Source of the DNA: Lagopus muta
Taxonomy: Eukaryota; Chordata; Aves; Galliformes; Phasianidae
DNA length: 64,000 nucleotides
Direction of reading: 5' to 3'
Assembly: GCF_023343835.1 (NCBI RefSeq)
Contig: NC_064435.1
Location: forward strand, 80,920,134 to 80,984,133
Each line of letters opens with the position of its first letter. The first letter of the stretch is position 1. Positions 53,087 through 64,000 of the stretch are shown piece by piece. Under the pieces are notes generated by a model. That model was not told the origin of the DNA. It made no database searches and worked only from the letters and a program-made list of their open reading frames with translations. The position numbers and the translations under genes are program-made.

Positions 53087-56000
53087 CTGTGAACACAGCA
53101 GAGGTGAGAGCACAGCCCCACACGTCTGTGCTGGAAAAGCACTTCAACGACCCTTGGCCCCAGGCTGTCTTACTGGGCAAGCAACTTGGGCACACGGACT
53201 CTGAAATCTCTGAGGCAGGGCTGTTTGCTCACAGCTTTTGTGCTGTGCAAAAATAAAACAAAATAAAGCTGTGTTGCTTTGCTGTTGTAGATAATTACTG
53301 CCTATCTGCTGCTATGAGGGGGGGAATAATCATACTTACCCAAGCATCTTTTCACACCCACATAACTGCACCTACATAAGCAGAAGAGCAGCTGTATTGT
53401 GCGAGTATGTGGCCAGCCCTCTAAAACATTCCAAGTGCTCTCGTATTTAATAAGGACAAACCAGATTTTGCTTAGCATCCTGCTTAGACAAAACACACAA
53501 GAAGTGGTAGGCACAGAAGCCTATTTTGGCTGTCCCCAAAGTATCTGGCAGCAATGGCCAGCGGAGGCAGGAGATGAGGCTTCACAGACCATTGCCTCAC
53601 TCTGTTGTACCAAGCACTGAGTGCTGAAATATTTTTCCTATAAAATGTGTTGGGGCTGGAACCTCTACATGCACTGGTGTTGTACCAACATGAATCATTT
53701 TCAGGAAAAAAAAAGATAACACAGCAAGTGGTTGAAATAGGAGAATAAGTCAAGAGTTCAGGGATTCATTTCTGAGACCTCTTCCTGACTCGCCATGAGG
53801 CAGGTGCCTCACCTCACTCTTGCTTTCCTTGTGTATTCATGTGCTGTGCATCAAGGAGTGACAAAAAGGTGAATACAGGTAAATGCTTAAATTATAAATA
53901 CGGAACTTCACAGAATATTCTTTATGGCACAAATGCTTATTTATTAAAGCAACGTGCCAGAGTACTAGCTCATGCACGCAAGCACCAAAAAAGAGGGAAA
54001 AGGCGTTAAAGCTCAAAAAGAACCGTGAAGTGTGAAACCAGCCTCTTCCGTCACCCCATCACAAGAATGGAAATGTTTGCACTGGCTGCATTCCGTGCCA
54101 TTTTGGCTCTGGGTTATGCAAGCAGCCCCTCTAGCAACACCTTACCTTCCCTGAAGCCTCTCCAAGCCCTGTGCACACCCAGCCAGGTGGTCGGAGCTGC
54201 CCCATCCCGCCTGGTGACACCGCAGACACGTGCAGACCTGTTTCTGTGGCAGGAACACCGAGATCTCTGGGCTGTCACCCACGGCTGTCCCCTTAGCTGC
54301 ATCCTACAGAGCTGCAGCATGCCCTTCCCAAGGCGCCCTCTCCTGCACAGGGAGGTCAGGCCCGGTGGCAGAGATGTGCGGGTTTCAAAAAACGCTCCTT
54401 AGGACACAAATTCCTGTACGTACCTTCTATTTCTCCAGACTTGGTGAAGCTCTTTTCATAGACAAGAGTGAATTTTCCCCAAATACTGCAAAGGCCCTAA
54501 TTAAAACCTTGCCAGCTTTCCAATGGCAATTTAGAAACCTCGCTGAATGCACCCCTTGTGCAAGCAGCCTTCCTGCAGCTTCATTAACAGGCTCACATGG
54601 GTGCTCTGCACAACTTCCCTCCTGAACACATGGTGAGCTGCTCTCCAAGTTGGCTCGCTCACATCAGCACTTGCTACAGCTACACTGCATCTCAGTGAGC
54701 AAGGGGACCTGAGGTGATCCTTCAAAGCAGCTGCAGAAGGACATCGGAGAGGCTGAAAGGAAGCGGGAAAAGGCAACAAAGGCAGCTCTGTCACTACAAG
54801 GCAAGCAGCTTCACGTTTGGAAGGGGAAAAAAATACAGTTTTTCCACATCACGGCAGTAATTAGAACAAGCATTACTTTACCCTGCCCTCAGAAACTGGC
54901 AGGAGAACGACTGAAAATAGATGTTGGTGAGTGCTTGGTTTTTTCATGTCTGACTGTATTGCAAACATGAAAATGGGAAGAAAAAAAAAAAAGAAAGCAG
55001 CATGCTCTGAGAACAGGGAAGCAGTGCCACCACTAGGGAGCAGACAGAGCTCATGCTGCTGCACAGCAGTTAGCAGGTGGCCTGGCAGCCCTGCTCTGTC
55101 CTGACAGGGCCTGTGTACCAAACGGCTGCCCTGTGCAGGCAGCGTCCATCGGAATGCAGCACAACATCCTTCCCTGTGCTCTTGGCCAGAGCCCGGCTGA
55201 GCCTAAGTGGAAGGACTCACCCTTCTCAGCTTTGCACAGAGCACCATCATCCTATTTTGAGTGGGCCATCTGTCCTCAGAACCAACTGCTTATTAGGACT
55301 TTATCCTGTTTGCTCAGCTGCTTCTAAAGTCAGCCCCTGAAAACTCCTGTAGCTTTTCCCAGCCTTCTTCTTACATGAACAGCCTACTGGAGGCTCAGCT
55401 TCAGGCTGGAGTTTAAACACCTTTGAAAAGACCAGCCTGGGGTCCAGATCCCAGTAAAAAGCACCATACCCTGCTGGAAACTCAGCTTTAGACATCTGTT
55501 GCTGGATAAAGCTCCTAACACAGCCATCACTGCCCATGCTTCATTTCTGTGCCTGGGGTGGAGGCAAAAGCAGGACACCAAGAGAACTCCTGGTCCAGGC
55601 CTCTTCTCCACTCCTCAGCGACACAGAGGACAGGGGGACGACACCACACTTTCCTCAGCCCATTCATGCTGAGGAGCTGTGAAATCCATGGTGGTAATCT
55701 CATCAGGATTACTGGAGATGGACTACCAGTGTTATCTGATGCTCAGAATCAGTAGCTGGAAGTCCCTGTTACAAATAAACCCTTTGACCATAGAAACCTC
55801 AGAGACAGCCCCAGCCTCTCACTACTTCTCTTTTCCATAAGGCTCCTCAAGATTCAATAAAACACACAGTATGATGCTCTGAAACACTAAGGGACATCAG
55901 AATACCAGTGGTATTCTGGAAAAGAGGCAATGAGTCCAGAGCCCACCACAGTGTGATACACGGCTTAACTCTACTTCCACCCAAGACATGTTTACAGACT

Positions 56001-59000
56001 GCCCTGAGAGCCACAGCATAATTACAGCCCCAACCAGATGTCAGCAACAGGTTTGCAATGGTAGGACTGCAAAGAGTTGCAGAGTATCATCATCCCTATT
56101 TATAAACAGGGACCCTGAGGCACATCCAGCTATTGTCACTTGCCTGGTGTCACCCAGCAGAGCCAGGGCAAGCAGAACTTTGGTTCCCAGACAGGAATTT
56201 GTCCCCCTCTCTGTTACAACATGAGCAATTTAAGGAAAAGGTTGCTAGGTTCACACTGCATATCTGATCCCACTTGGCAGATTCCGTTCTAGAGGACTCG
56301 GCCAATTCCTTATCTGCATGCCTTTCAAACAGAGATGAGGAGAAATTAAAGAGCCATAAAGAGACCATTGACAGGCACATAAATATATAGCTGCTAGTGT
56401 TTTGGGCCGCTGTGCAATCTCCTCTCACACTGCCCTTCCCTGTGGGAATAATACTATCTGTAAAATACATTCACAAAGTCACAGAGCTTAGAAGAGCAGG
56501 CTGTGGACTGAAGGGACTGGTAAATCTGACAGTTCTGTTATAATGCTTTTACAAAGTTATTGAAAAACGAGTAATTGGAGGGGAAGAGGGAAGCTCAGAA
56601 CCTCCTCCTCCCCGCTTCCCTCTCCCTCCCACTCGTATGACCTACATTCCTACGAAATTCAATGGGAATCAGAGCGGCCTCCTGAATCGCCGTGGCACTG
56701 CTGAAAGCATTACCCAGAACACACAAGCACAAACTTCGTGCCGGGAAAGATAACACTGAATAAATAAAATGGTACATGAGCCACAGATACAGTCAATTGA
56801 CACAAGGCTCTCCAGAGATCATCTGCCTGAGTTCTACTACCGCCCAGCATGACAGCACTCTCCTTCAGAGAAACACTGAGCCTTGGCTAAGATAGACTTC
56901 CAGGCAAAGAGAAAAATGGCAAAGAGGTGGAGTATGATTCTGCAGTAAAGGCTAAACAGAGTGGTACTGTAGGCAAGGCTGCAGATCCTCAGAGCACCTG
57001 TGTACTCCTGCAGCACTGAACACTGCATACTGCAGCATCTCCTCTCCACTGAACCACTCCTATAGCAGGATTAACTCACCCTATGGAAGCAGGGAACTGA
57101 TTGAAGCTATCCTTCTCTGCACACCTGTGTAAATCTATCTTATACCCAGCTGTGGGCTCACACAGTTACCACTTGCACAAATCCAGCAGGGTAAGCAGAG
57201 TAACAAAATGGTGCGAAACTACAGAATCCGCTTCAGTTAAGTAATTTAGACCATACCGTGCTGTGAACAAATGCAGTTCACGTGATGACTAGCCTGCTGA
57301 AAATCACCACGATGGGGTATGAGGTGGAGCCATCTGAAACAAAGCCACTCTGTCCTCAGACAGGCATTTACTTAGACAGACAGACTGCAGCGATTAAAAA
57401 GCAGCTCGGAAATTACTGTGTGGTCTCCAATCATGGGAGATTTCCCCCCCAGCCCGTACTATACGTTAACTTACACAGCCAGTTATCAAGAAAATGAGTT
57501 TAGTTTTTTCCCTGCCCATTAAGGTGAGGGGCCCTGGTGTCTCACCTTATTACTGTGGGTGTGATTTCAGCACAGAAGAATACGCTGAGACTTCCAACAG
57601 CATGCGAAGAAAACATCCCCACAATGGAAAATGCGGTGGAGAACTTGTCTTTGACACTGTCACTCATACCTGTCAAGACAAGGATGTGCATGAAAAGAGA
57701 GAATGAGGCCAAATCTCCAAGTAGGAAAACAAGAAAACAGGTCTACGTTACTCATTCTCCCTAAATAAGGATTTGAGTCATTTCTGTAAAGCTAATTTAA
57801 AACAGGTATTTATAAAATCCTTACCCAAGCATCCAAGACATAAACACGGATGAAAAAACATTGTAACGTCATGCCAAAAATGGCAGTGATCTCTACATTG
57901 TTTGTGCTCAGCCACCACAAAAAAGCAGAAGAATAAAAAAAGCACCACCTATTTGGGCAGCCTTTTAGGCACCAGACACTGCCCTCCCAAATCTGACAGA
58001 CAGGCAGATGCAGGCGGTGTTCATCAGGTTGCAGCACCTACAGCTCAAAGCCCTGGGTGCTGGAGAGGCTCGTGGGACAGCAGGGGAGGAAAACAGAAGT
58101 GCTCCCACTTCCATTACACCTGCCAATGCCCTGCGAGTGATGGGTCTGCAGACTGTTCCAACTCAGCGTGACCTCACTTGTGTTGGATCCAATAGATGAC
58201 CACCCACTTACGTTCTTGCAGAAAATATCAGCTCTTGGGAGAGCAAAAAGTCCTTAGGTCACAACTTCTGCAGTGTACTGAATGATTCCCACAGCCAGCT
58301 GAGGGCTAAGCCCTTTCTGCCATGCACACCAAGTCTGTAGGAGAAGACAAATCCTGCTGGCAGACAGAGGTGTGAGCGCAGTGCTTTGCACACCAGGGCT
58401 CTGTGCTTCCTGAACATTGCAGACATGTATGTAAACCGTACCTGAGTCTGGAAGTTGACTGTATTTTCCAATCACTGCATCCAACATCACGAAGTTACAA
58501 TATGATAAAAATAAGAGAGGGAGAGAAAACAAGAATGTACTGTTGTTACTCATGCAACTCATCCAGAGTAAAAGACAAGGCAAGCCCCGCATGCCTCCCT
58601 CAGCCCCATGCACTCCTCCTGTCCCACAGCCCCCTGATGCGACGTGCCAGCTACAGCCAAATAAATGCTAATGAAATGGTGACAATAACAGAGGCAAAGC
58701 ATTTTGAAGAGAACCAGAATTACTGCTGAGCTAATACAAAGGCCTCTTTCTTGTTAACAAAGAAGGAGAAGAGAAACTGTCCCTATCCTGCAGCCCCAAG
58801 CAGATGGCCAATGCAGGCTCTGCTTGGAAAGCAAAGCTCTCAGTGTCAGCATCACTGTGTGGTGAGCGACCTCCTCCCTTGGCAGCAATGCAAGGGGCAA
58901 CCTAGGGTCTGGAGCAAGGATGAGCCTCAATGTCTGCTGCTGATGGATACACTCCCTCTCCCCACTTCTGCAATTCCCATTTCATTTGGGAATTTGGGTA

Positions 59001-59706
59001 ATTACACCCAAATTATGCTAAGCTGAAACATAAAGCTGTAGCAGATATAATATTTAGTAGGGTCACTGCTTCTCTCCAAATGCTGTCCAGCAGTTTTGGG
59101 GAAGAAGTGGGGTATGGTCTAGAGCAGGAAAACAAGCTGCTCCAAAGCTCAAGGCTGCCTTTCACTCCTCTTTTCACAAAGAAATAGGTTAAGAAAAGAA
59201 GGGACAGTCTACAGGAACAGGGCATCTACTGAAGTCCACGTGTCAGCACAGCAGAAAACACCTAGGGTCTGTGGCTGTTTTTAGATTTTAGCAACTTGGT
59301 GTCATAGAATGGTGTGGGTTGGATGGGCCCACTCAGCTCCAAACCCCTGCTGTGGGCAGGGCTGCCCCCCACCAGCTCAGGCTGCCAGGGCGCCATCCAA
59401 CCTGGGCTTGAGCCTCCAGGGATGGGGCACCACAGCTTCTCTGGGCAGCTGTGCCCACAAAACCACACAGACCCATCATGGAAAAGGTTCTAGCAATTCT
59501 TACAGGACGGTTCCCCACCATCAGCCCTTGTTGTTGCTGAAAAACTGAAACCAGATTTTAATGGCTCCAGTGTACCTTCTCTCTACAAAGCAGCTATGTT
59601 TATTACCTTGGCAGCCTCCACAAATATATGATGCCCTTAGAAATAAAGATGAATGTATTGTAGAGACCCTGCTGGACACCATCACAAGAACCTGGAGTTT
59701 CGGGAG

Positions 59707-59741
<35 letters not shown>

Positions 59742-61413
59742 TGCATCTGCATGTCACAGTACTTCAGAACATGAGATGAGGCACAGAGCTTCTCCCCTTT
59801 CAGCTGATGCTTTTGGGCACAGTAAATGAGCTCAAAGGAAATGTGAACATCTGTACTAAGTGGAGAGCAACACTGGAGCCTCCTCAATGTCCTGAAAGAT
59901 ATTCACTGTTCCCCCTTCCCACTTCCACAAACAGTGTGTTCACGAAAGGTTGACTTGGTCAACACTTTCAGGAAACACAGTCTATAAATATGGGCAACAC
60001 TTGCTGGCCAAGGGCTCCCCCTCAACATGCGGGAATGTAAAAATCTTTCCATCCTCAATGCAAAAACCCTCTCTCATTAAAGCTCTGAAGTCATTTCTAA
60101 ACTTAGAAGTGGAAAACAGCCACAAGCAGTGTTCTCGTGTTTGTCACAATTCCAGTTTGTCCAGAGGCACGTCTCGGTCTCCCAATAGCAGCCAGAGGAG
60201 GGGGAGAAACTCTTGCTTTTGAAAGGAACAATCGCTCTGACAAGCTGCATCACCTCCTAAATCATACCTACATATACACGTAGATCTTGCACACATGCCA
60301 CAGCAGAAGTAGGGCTCCTCAGCTGTGTTTCACTGCTACCCTCACATTACTTGGAAGTAGCAAGATGGCCAGATTAGGCAGAAGACATGCACCTGTTGCT
60401 TTAACTTCTGCTTCTTTTAGAGGCCATGTAGAAAGCAGACCCAAGTGGGAAGGTTCCTTCCATCCCAAGCCCTTACACAGCTCTTTTCCCAAAGCACATT
60501 TCACTGAAATAAATACGTTTTTGTTTGCTGGTCTTTACGTGACAGAACTAGAAGCAGCACCAACACTCAATGAGCTTCACCACTGGGACTCATCCAGAAC
60601 ACAATTCCTCTTCTTAATGAATCTAAGGCAACAATTGTTTGGAGAATCCTTAGATAAATTCAGCTGCTGAAGCTAAGCAGGTGTACTGCACATCAAATCT
60701 GAGAAAGGTAATGGAAACATTCCCTGGTCCCTTATCCAAAGATCCTTGGAGGTGGGGGGGAATCGACCTAAACTGCATAACATTTTCCATCAACTCTATG
60801 AACATGCTAAAATAAATTCTCCCCTCCCATTAAAAAAAACAAAAACATGGAGAACCTTCATCCAACATTTGAGAGTGAACTGTTAACTCCGGCAGAGTGT
60901 AAATCTCTGTACCTGCCCAGTGCAAGGAAACATCGAAAAGGAGACTCCTATGAGCACCTAATGATGTTCTACTTTAACTGATAAAAGGGAGCCAAAATAT
61001 ACTATACTCTAAGTGACACTTCTGCTATCACTGTCAGCAGATCACACGGCATAGCAATCAGCCATGTTCCCACACAGCTACTTGGCTGTCAGACTTTCCA
61101 CCATCAACTGCTGTGACCTTTTTACCCCTACATGCCACACTCAGCCTCCCGCGGTCCTGAGAAGCGCATCTCCAACTCACAGTTCAGAAGGCCCAGCTGA
61201 AGAAGCGATGCCAGAGCTGTAAGGATCATGAAGAGCAGGAGGCCTCCTCTCCTCCCCAGGAACCCAACCACGGGGCACATGGCCAGGCAGGATGCCAGCG
61301 CAATCCCAGCCATGGTATAGTAGTCTGCATAGAAGTTCTGGGTAATCGTCATCTTCGCTTCGTGCCCCATCATGCTTTTTGCAAAACAGTGGTGAATGCC
61401 GTAGCCAGTCAGC
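52729..61413 (-). CDS. SLC22A23: SLC22A23: orphan MFS organic-ion transporter, last 4 coding exons (5' part outside window)
   Basis: Exons, in transcript order, are 61413-61181 (233 bp), 58474-58442 (33), 57669-57546 (124) and 53086-52729 (358). Phases agree at every junction and the last 248 residues result. SLC22A23 is a 12-helix membrane protein of the major facilitator superfamily whose substrate is unknown to me. Seen here are the LTGYGIHHCFAKSMMGHE loop, a hydrophobic helix (YTMAGIALASCLAMC), the MFS-type loop FLGRRGG between helices, a helix LLLFMILTALASLLQLGLLN, a helix around SHAVGSLSVFFCAE, the pair GLGLVLASAGFG and HHVIFACCTLICIICILLLP, then a cytosolic tail with RQPLLPHKKGEQPLLLTN and ending NGMKSM. 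This matches the human C-terminus closely as I recall it. The gene continues to the right beyond 64 kb. Confidence 0.94.
53087..57545. other. SLC22A23 intron, no recognised exon
   Basis: 4.5 kb of intronic sequence. Nothing recognised apart from short A/T runs. Confidence 0.45.
57546..57669 (-). CDS. SLC22A23: SLC22A23 penultimate coding exon
   Basis: 124 bp, acceptor TTGACAG, donor GTGAGA. Encodes MSDSVKDKFSTAFSIVGMF and SHAVGSLSVFFCAEITPTVI. Confidence 0.93.
58442..58474 (-). CDS. SLC22A23: SLC22A23 33-bp microexon
   Basis: Acceptor GATGCAG, donor GTACGG. It supplies the LIGKYSQLPDSG joint between LGLLN and MSDSVKDK. Phase 1 at both ends, so skipping it keeps the frame. Confidence 0.88.
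59302..59500 (-). repeat. CR1 LINE 3' fragment in SLC22A23 intron
   Basis: The + strand shows CATAGAATGGTGTGGGTTGG and the CTGCCAGGGCGCCATCCAAC block of an antisense CR1. Confidence 0.9.
59709..59740. repeat. (CA)n microsatellite
   Basis: A run of about 15 uninterrupted CA units in an SLC22A23 intron. Confidence 0.9.
61181..61413 (-). CDS. SLC22A23: SLC22A23 exon (5'-most in window)
   Basis: 233 bp, acceptor TTCCCTAG, donor GTGAGT. Encodes LTGYGIHHCF to LQLGLLN. The preceding exon was not found between 61414 and the right edge. Confidence 0.94.
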
Positions 61414-61675
61414 CTAGGGAAAGGACAGCCAGAGATCAGGACCACGTACTGCAATGTAACTCAGCACAGGAATATATTCACGTGGGAAGCATTTCTGCTG
61501 TGAGAATACAACGCCGACTGCAAAAAGACCCATTTCTAGTTAGCTTTCCAGGTGCTATCATTAAAATAAGACATCACTAAAATCACTTAAAAAAATCCTT
61601 ATTCAAGCGGAGATTTGCAATCTACTGTCTTTATTTGCAAAGCTTTTGGTCAAGATCAGGATATGATAAACTTTG

Positions 61676-61755
61676 TAAGGACTCTTATTACCAACTCAAT
61701 GATCCTTATGGTCTCTTCCAACTTGGGATATTCTGTGACTCTAAGATTCTGTGAC
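61676..61755 (+). repeat. short CR1 3' end
   Basis: TGATCCTTATGGTCTCTTCC followed by AACTTGGGATATTCTGTGAC and a second ATTCTGTGAC terminus. Confidence 0.8.
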
Positions 61756-62780
61756 TGGTTTTCCCAACACATTTTGGAACCCCTCCTCAAACTATTTCCA
61801 ACATACCCAACTGCTGACCCCACTCAACCAGCACTGCTGTGACAAAGCAACCCGTGTGCTTGGGCAGCAAAATGTGCACAATACAAAAACCTCTTCCAGA
61901 AAGACCCTCCTGCCCACGGCACTGCATCCTACTACAGATGGCATCTCACCCCCCACATTAGCCTGTTACAACTGAAAACCCCTTAGAAATAAGCATTCAA
62001 AGCCACACATCGTTCTTCAATGATTATTACTATGATGAAATAATAACCCCTAGTTCAGCCTACACACGTGTATCACATTAGAGCAATCTCTCTCCTTTTA
62101 GAAGGTTCTTCATGATGCCAACCTTCCACATCTCGTTGCACTGTTATATTCCTCTTCTCCCTGTCCTTTCCTCTCAATGCAAGAAAGAAAAAATAAAGAA
62201 GACAAAGAAGGGAGAGCAGGGAGGCTGGAGGCAGAGAAATCACTGTGAGAAGCCCACACGTCACAGTGTGTGGTGCCATGCTGCACTGCACCAGCACGGC
62301 TTTAGCAGGAGGTTGATGCTCTCAACTCAACAACCCCAGGGCAGCAGCAGTACTCCTGCAGGGAAGGGCCTCCTGCCCCAGCACCTACACCTGACAAACC
62401 TGCTGCAAGCTCATGTCAAATTGATGGTGCCTCACAGCTGCAGAGCCAGGTCTCTAAAAATGAATGGCAGGTACATTATAGTGATACACCTCTATCCTCC
62501 TGAGTGTCAGCAACTTGAAGCATTATCAGTGTAAACTGGGTATTTAAGCACAGAAACAGCTGGGGAATACACAATTGCTGAGTGCGTGACTACTCGGAGC
62601 CTAGGGAATTCTTCTTGCTACCTTGTGAATCAACACCAGAGTTCAAGAACACTTCCTCCAGCACTGCACTCCTCCCCCCAACAACAAGCAGCTATGCAGT
62701 TACCTGCCATTATAGAGGAATGTCACCTGCTTTGGATACCTAGACAACACCTCCTTCTAAGTGAAATATTAACTAGAAAA

Positions 62781-62882
62781 ATCATAGAATCATAGCATCA
62801 CAGAATCACAAGGTTGGAAACGACCTATAAGATCATCTAGTCCAACCATCTCCTCCTCCATTTTTTAATAATGGAGCAGCAT
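62781..62882 (-). repeat. short CR1 3' end
   Basis: The + strand reads AATCATAGAATCATAGCATC, then AGGTTGGAAACGACCTATAA and GTCCAACCATCTCCTCC, the antisense CR1 terminus. Confidence 0.88.
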
Positions 62883-63389
62883 TAACCAGCTTCTATCTTC
62901 TCCCTTTCTCCTGCTTACATGCACACATGCTTGCTAAGGTTGATATTTAGGCCATAACCAATAAACTAGATTACCTTATCATCTGTGCTTTGCTACCCAG
63001 TCTGCTTCCCCACGAATTGCTCAGTTATCTTGCTGAAACTGAAGACATTTATCTGCCTCCATAACTCACTACTCCCTGAGAAAGGTTCTTCCTCTATGCC
63101 TCATCCACACTACTAAAACTTAGTACAGCCCCATGCAACAGAATCAACAGAACTTAGATTTATTTTTTCCCACCTCGTAAAGACAAACATGAAAGCAATT
63201 TCCTTAAACACACATCAGCTGCACACTCCATACGAATGGCAAACAGCCTCCATACGCTATTGCTCTAGGTCGCTCTGTGGGCTCCCTAGTTCTGGGTTAG
63301 GGAATCTCCAAATACGTGTCACTAGAAATGGTGTGGGTGAAAGGGAGAATTCCCCCGTATTTCCACATACAGCTGTATGGGAACTGCTG

Positions 63390-63620
63390 AATCACAGCCT
63401 GAACCTGTGATTGATCACCCAAGGCGAGCAATGAGTCAGCCCTGAGAGCACAGGTGAAGGCAATTCACCTGTGCTGCTGGAAGCGGTGGAGCCTGGCTCC
63501 ACTTCTCCTAGATCCCATTTAAGAGCTGACTACCAGTGGGGAAGGATCTCTTTCCTGGAGATCCCTCCTTTGGAGTTTTACAGTGAGTCTAGCATAGGGG
63601 TAAGCACTCTATCTATTCTT
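63390..63620 (+). other. candidate LTR-like element with E-box palindrome
   Basis: It contains a perfect 12-bp inverted repeat (63447-63475), a GGTGGAGCCTGGCTCCACTT block, and a TATA-like CATTTAAGAG about 50 bp further on. It resembles an avian LTR promoter region, but I could not fix its ends or its family. Confidence 0.3.
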
Positions 63621-64000
63621 TCTTTGGTGTAATAACCTGCTTAGCTAAACTCTCTTGTATTTCATAATTATAACATCTGTATATTCACTGAGTATACAAC
63701 AGCTAACTCTGGTTATTCAACATGCTTGCTTAGCCTAAGAACAAAACACTGCTTCAGAACCAGGCCAAATACTGATAGATGGCAAAGAGGAATGTAAAGC
63801 CCTAAAAAGAGAGTTGGTTCCACAACCAATGCAGAAACTGCATGCCTTTCAGCAGCTGTCTTCTCTGTGTTAAGACTGGTTCACACCCCTATTAGCAGGG
63901 ACAATGGCTGCAGAGTGGGGCCACGAACTGGGGAAGAAAAAGCCACAAGAGCACTGCAGACTTCCTAAGGAGAACAGAGGATGTGCAGATGTCCAGTCTG

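Noticed and set aside
61414-64000. Search for the preceding SLC22A23 exon
   Set aside because: No minus-strand segment with an AG acceptor, a fitting phase and transporter-like peptide was found, so the exon most likely lies beyond the window.

Overview
The window looks like a single-copy stretch of a bird nuclear genome, most likely chicken or a close galliform. The evidence is short exons with GT-AG introns, CpG-island promoters, many 3'-end fragments of CR1 LINEs (the dominant avian retroposon), and avian-type solo LTRs. The gene order BPHL, TUBB2A, TUBB2B, PSMG4, SLC22A23 matches human 6p25.2 as I know it. No prokaryotic gene organisation, CRISPR array, rRNA or tRNA was seen.

Layout: (1) 1-3.7 kb is intergenic, with three CR1 fragments. 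(2) 3.96-17.7 kb, + strand: a complete seven-exon BPHL gene (285 codons), a mitochondrial serine hydrolase with an intact Ser/Asp/His triad. It starts in a CpG island with an NRF1-type site, and intron 3 carries a solo LTR. (3) 18.2-20.6 kb, - strand: a complete four-exon class II beta-tubulin gene (TUBB2A position), tail to tail with BPHL. (4) 20.9-29.8 kb is intergenic. (5) 30.0-32.2 kb, - strand: a second complete class II beta-tubulin gene (TUBB2B position). The two tubulin proteins differ at one residue (Ala55 or Thr55). From the last codon to part of intron 2 the genes are nearly identical, introns included, which is a gene-conversion signature. (6) 32.2-43.1 kb is a large CpG island, then intergenic DNA with a long CR1 split by a probable solo LTR. 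(7) 43.24-47.41 kb, + strand: a complete three-exon PSMG4 gene (124 codons), a 20S proteasome assembly chaperone. (8) 48.8-61.4 kb, - strand: the last four coding exons and a roughly 3.9 kb 3' UTR of SLC22A23, an orphan major-facilitator transporter. Its 5' part lies beyond the right edge. One of its exons is a 33-bp, frame-preserving microexon.

The genes share no pathway; they are neighbours through conserved synteny. I found no undescribed multi-gene system. The points most worth a second look are the mosaic identity of the tubulin pair (including a CRE that is intact in only one promoter), the SLC22A23 microexon, the LTR nested in a CR1, the NRF1 site at BPHL, and a 12-bp palindrome with paired E-boxes near the right edge. 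Splice sites and reading frames were worked out by hand. Family assignments rest on recalled human proteins, not on a search.
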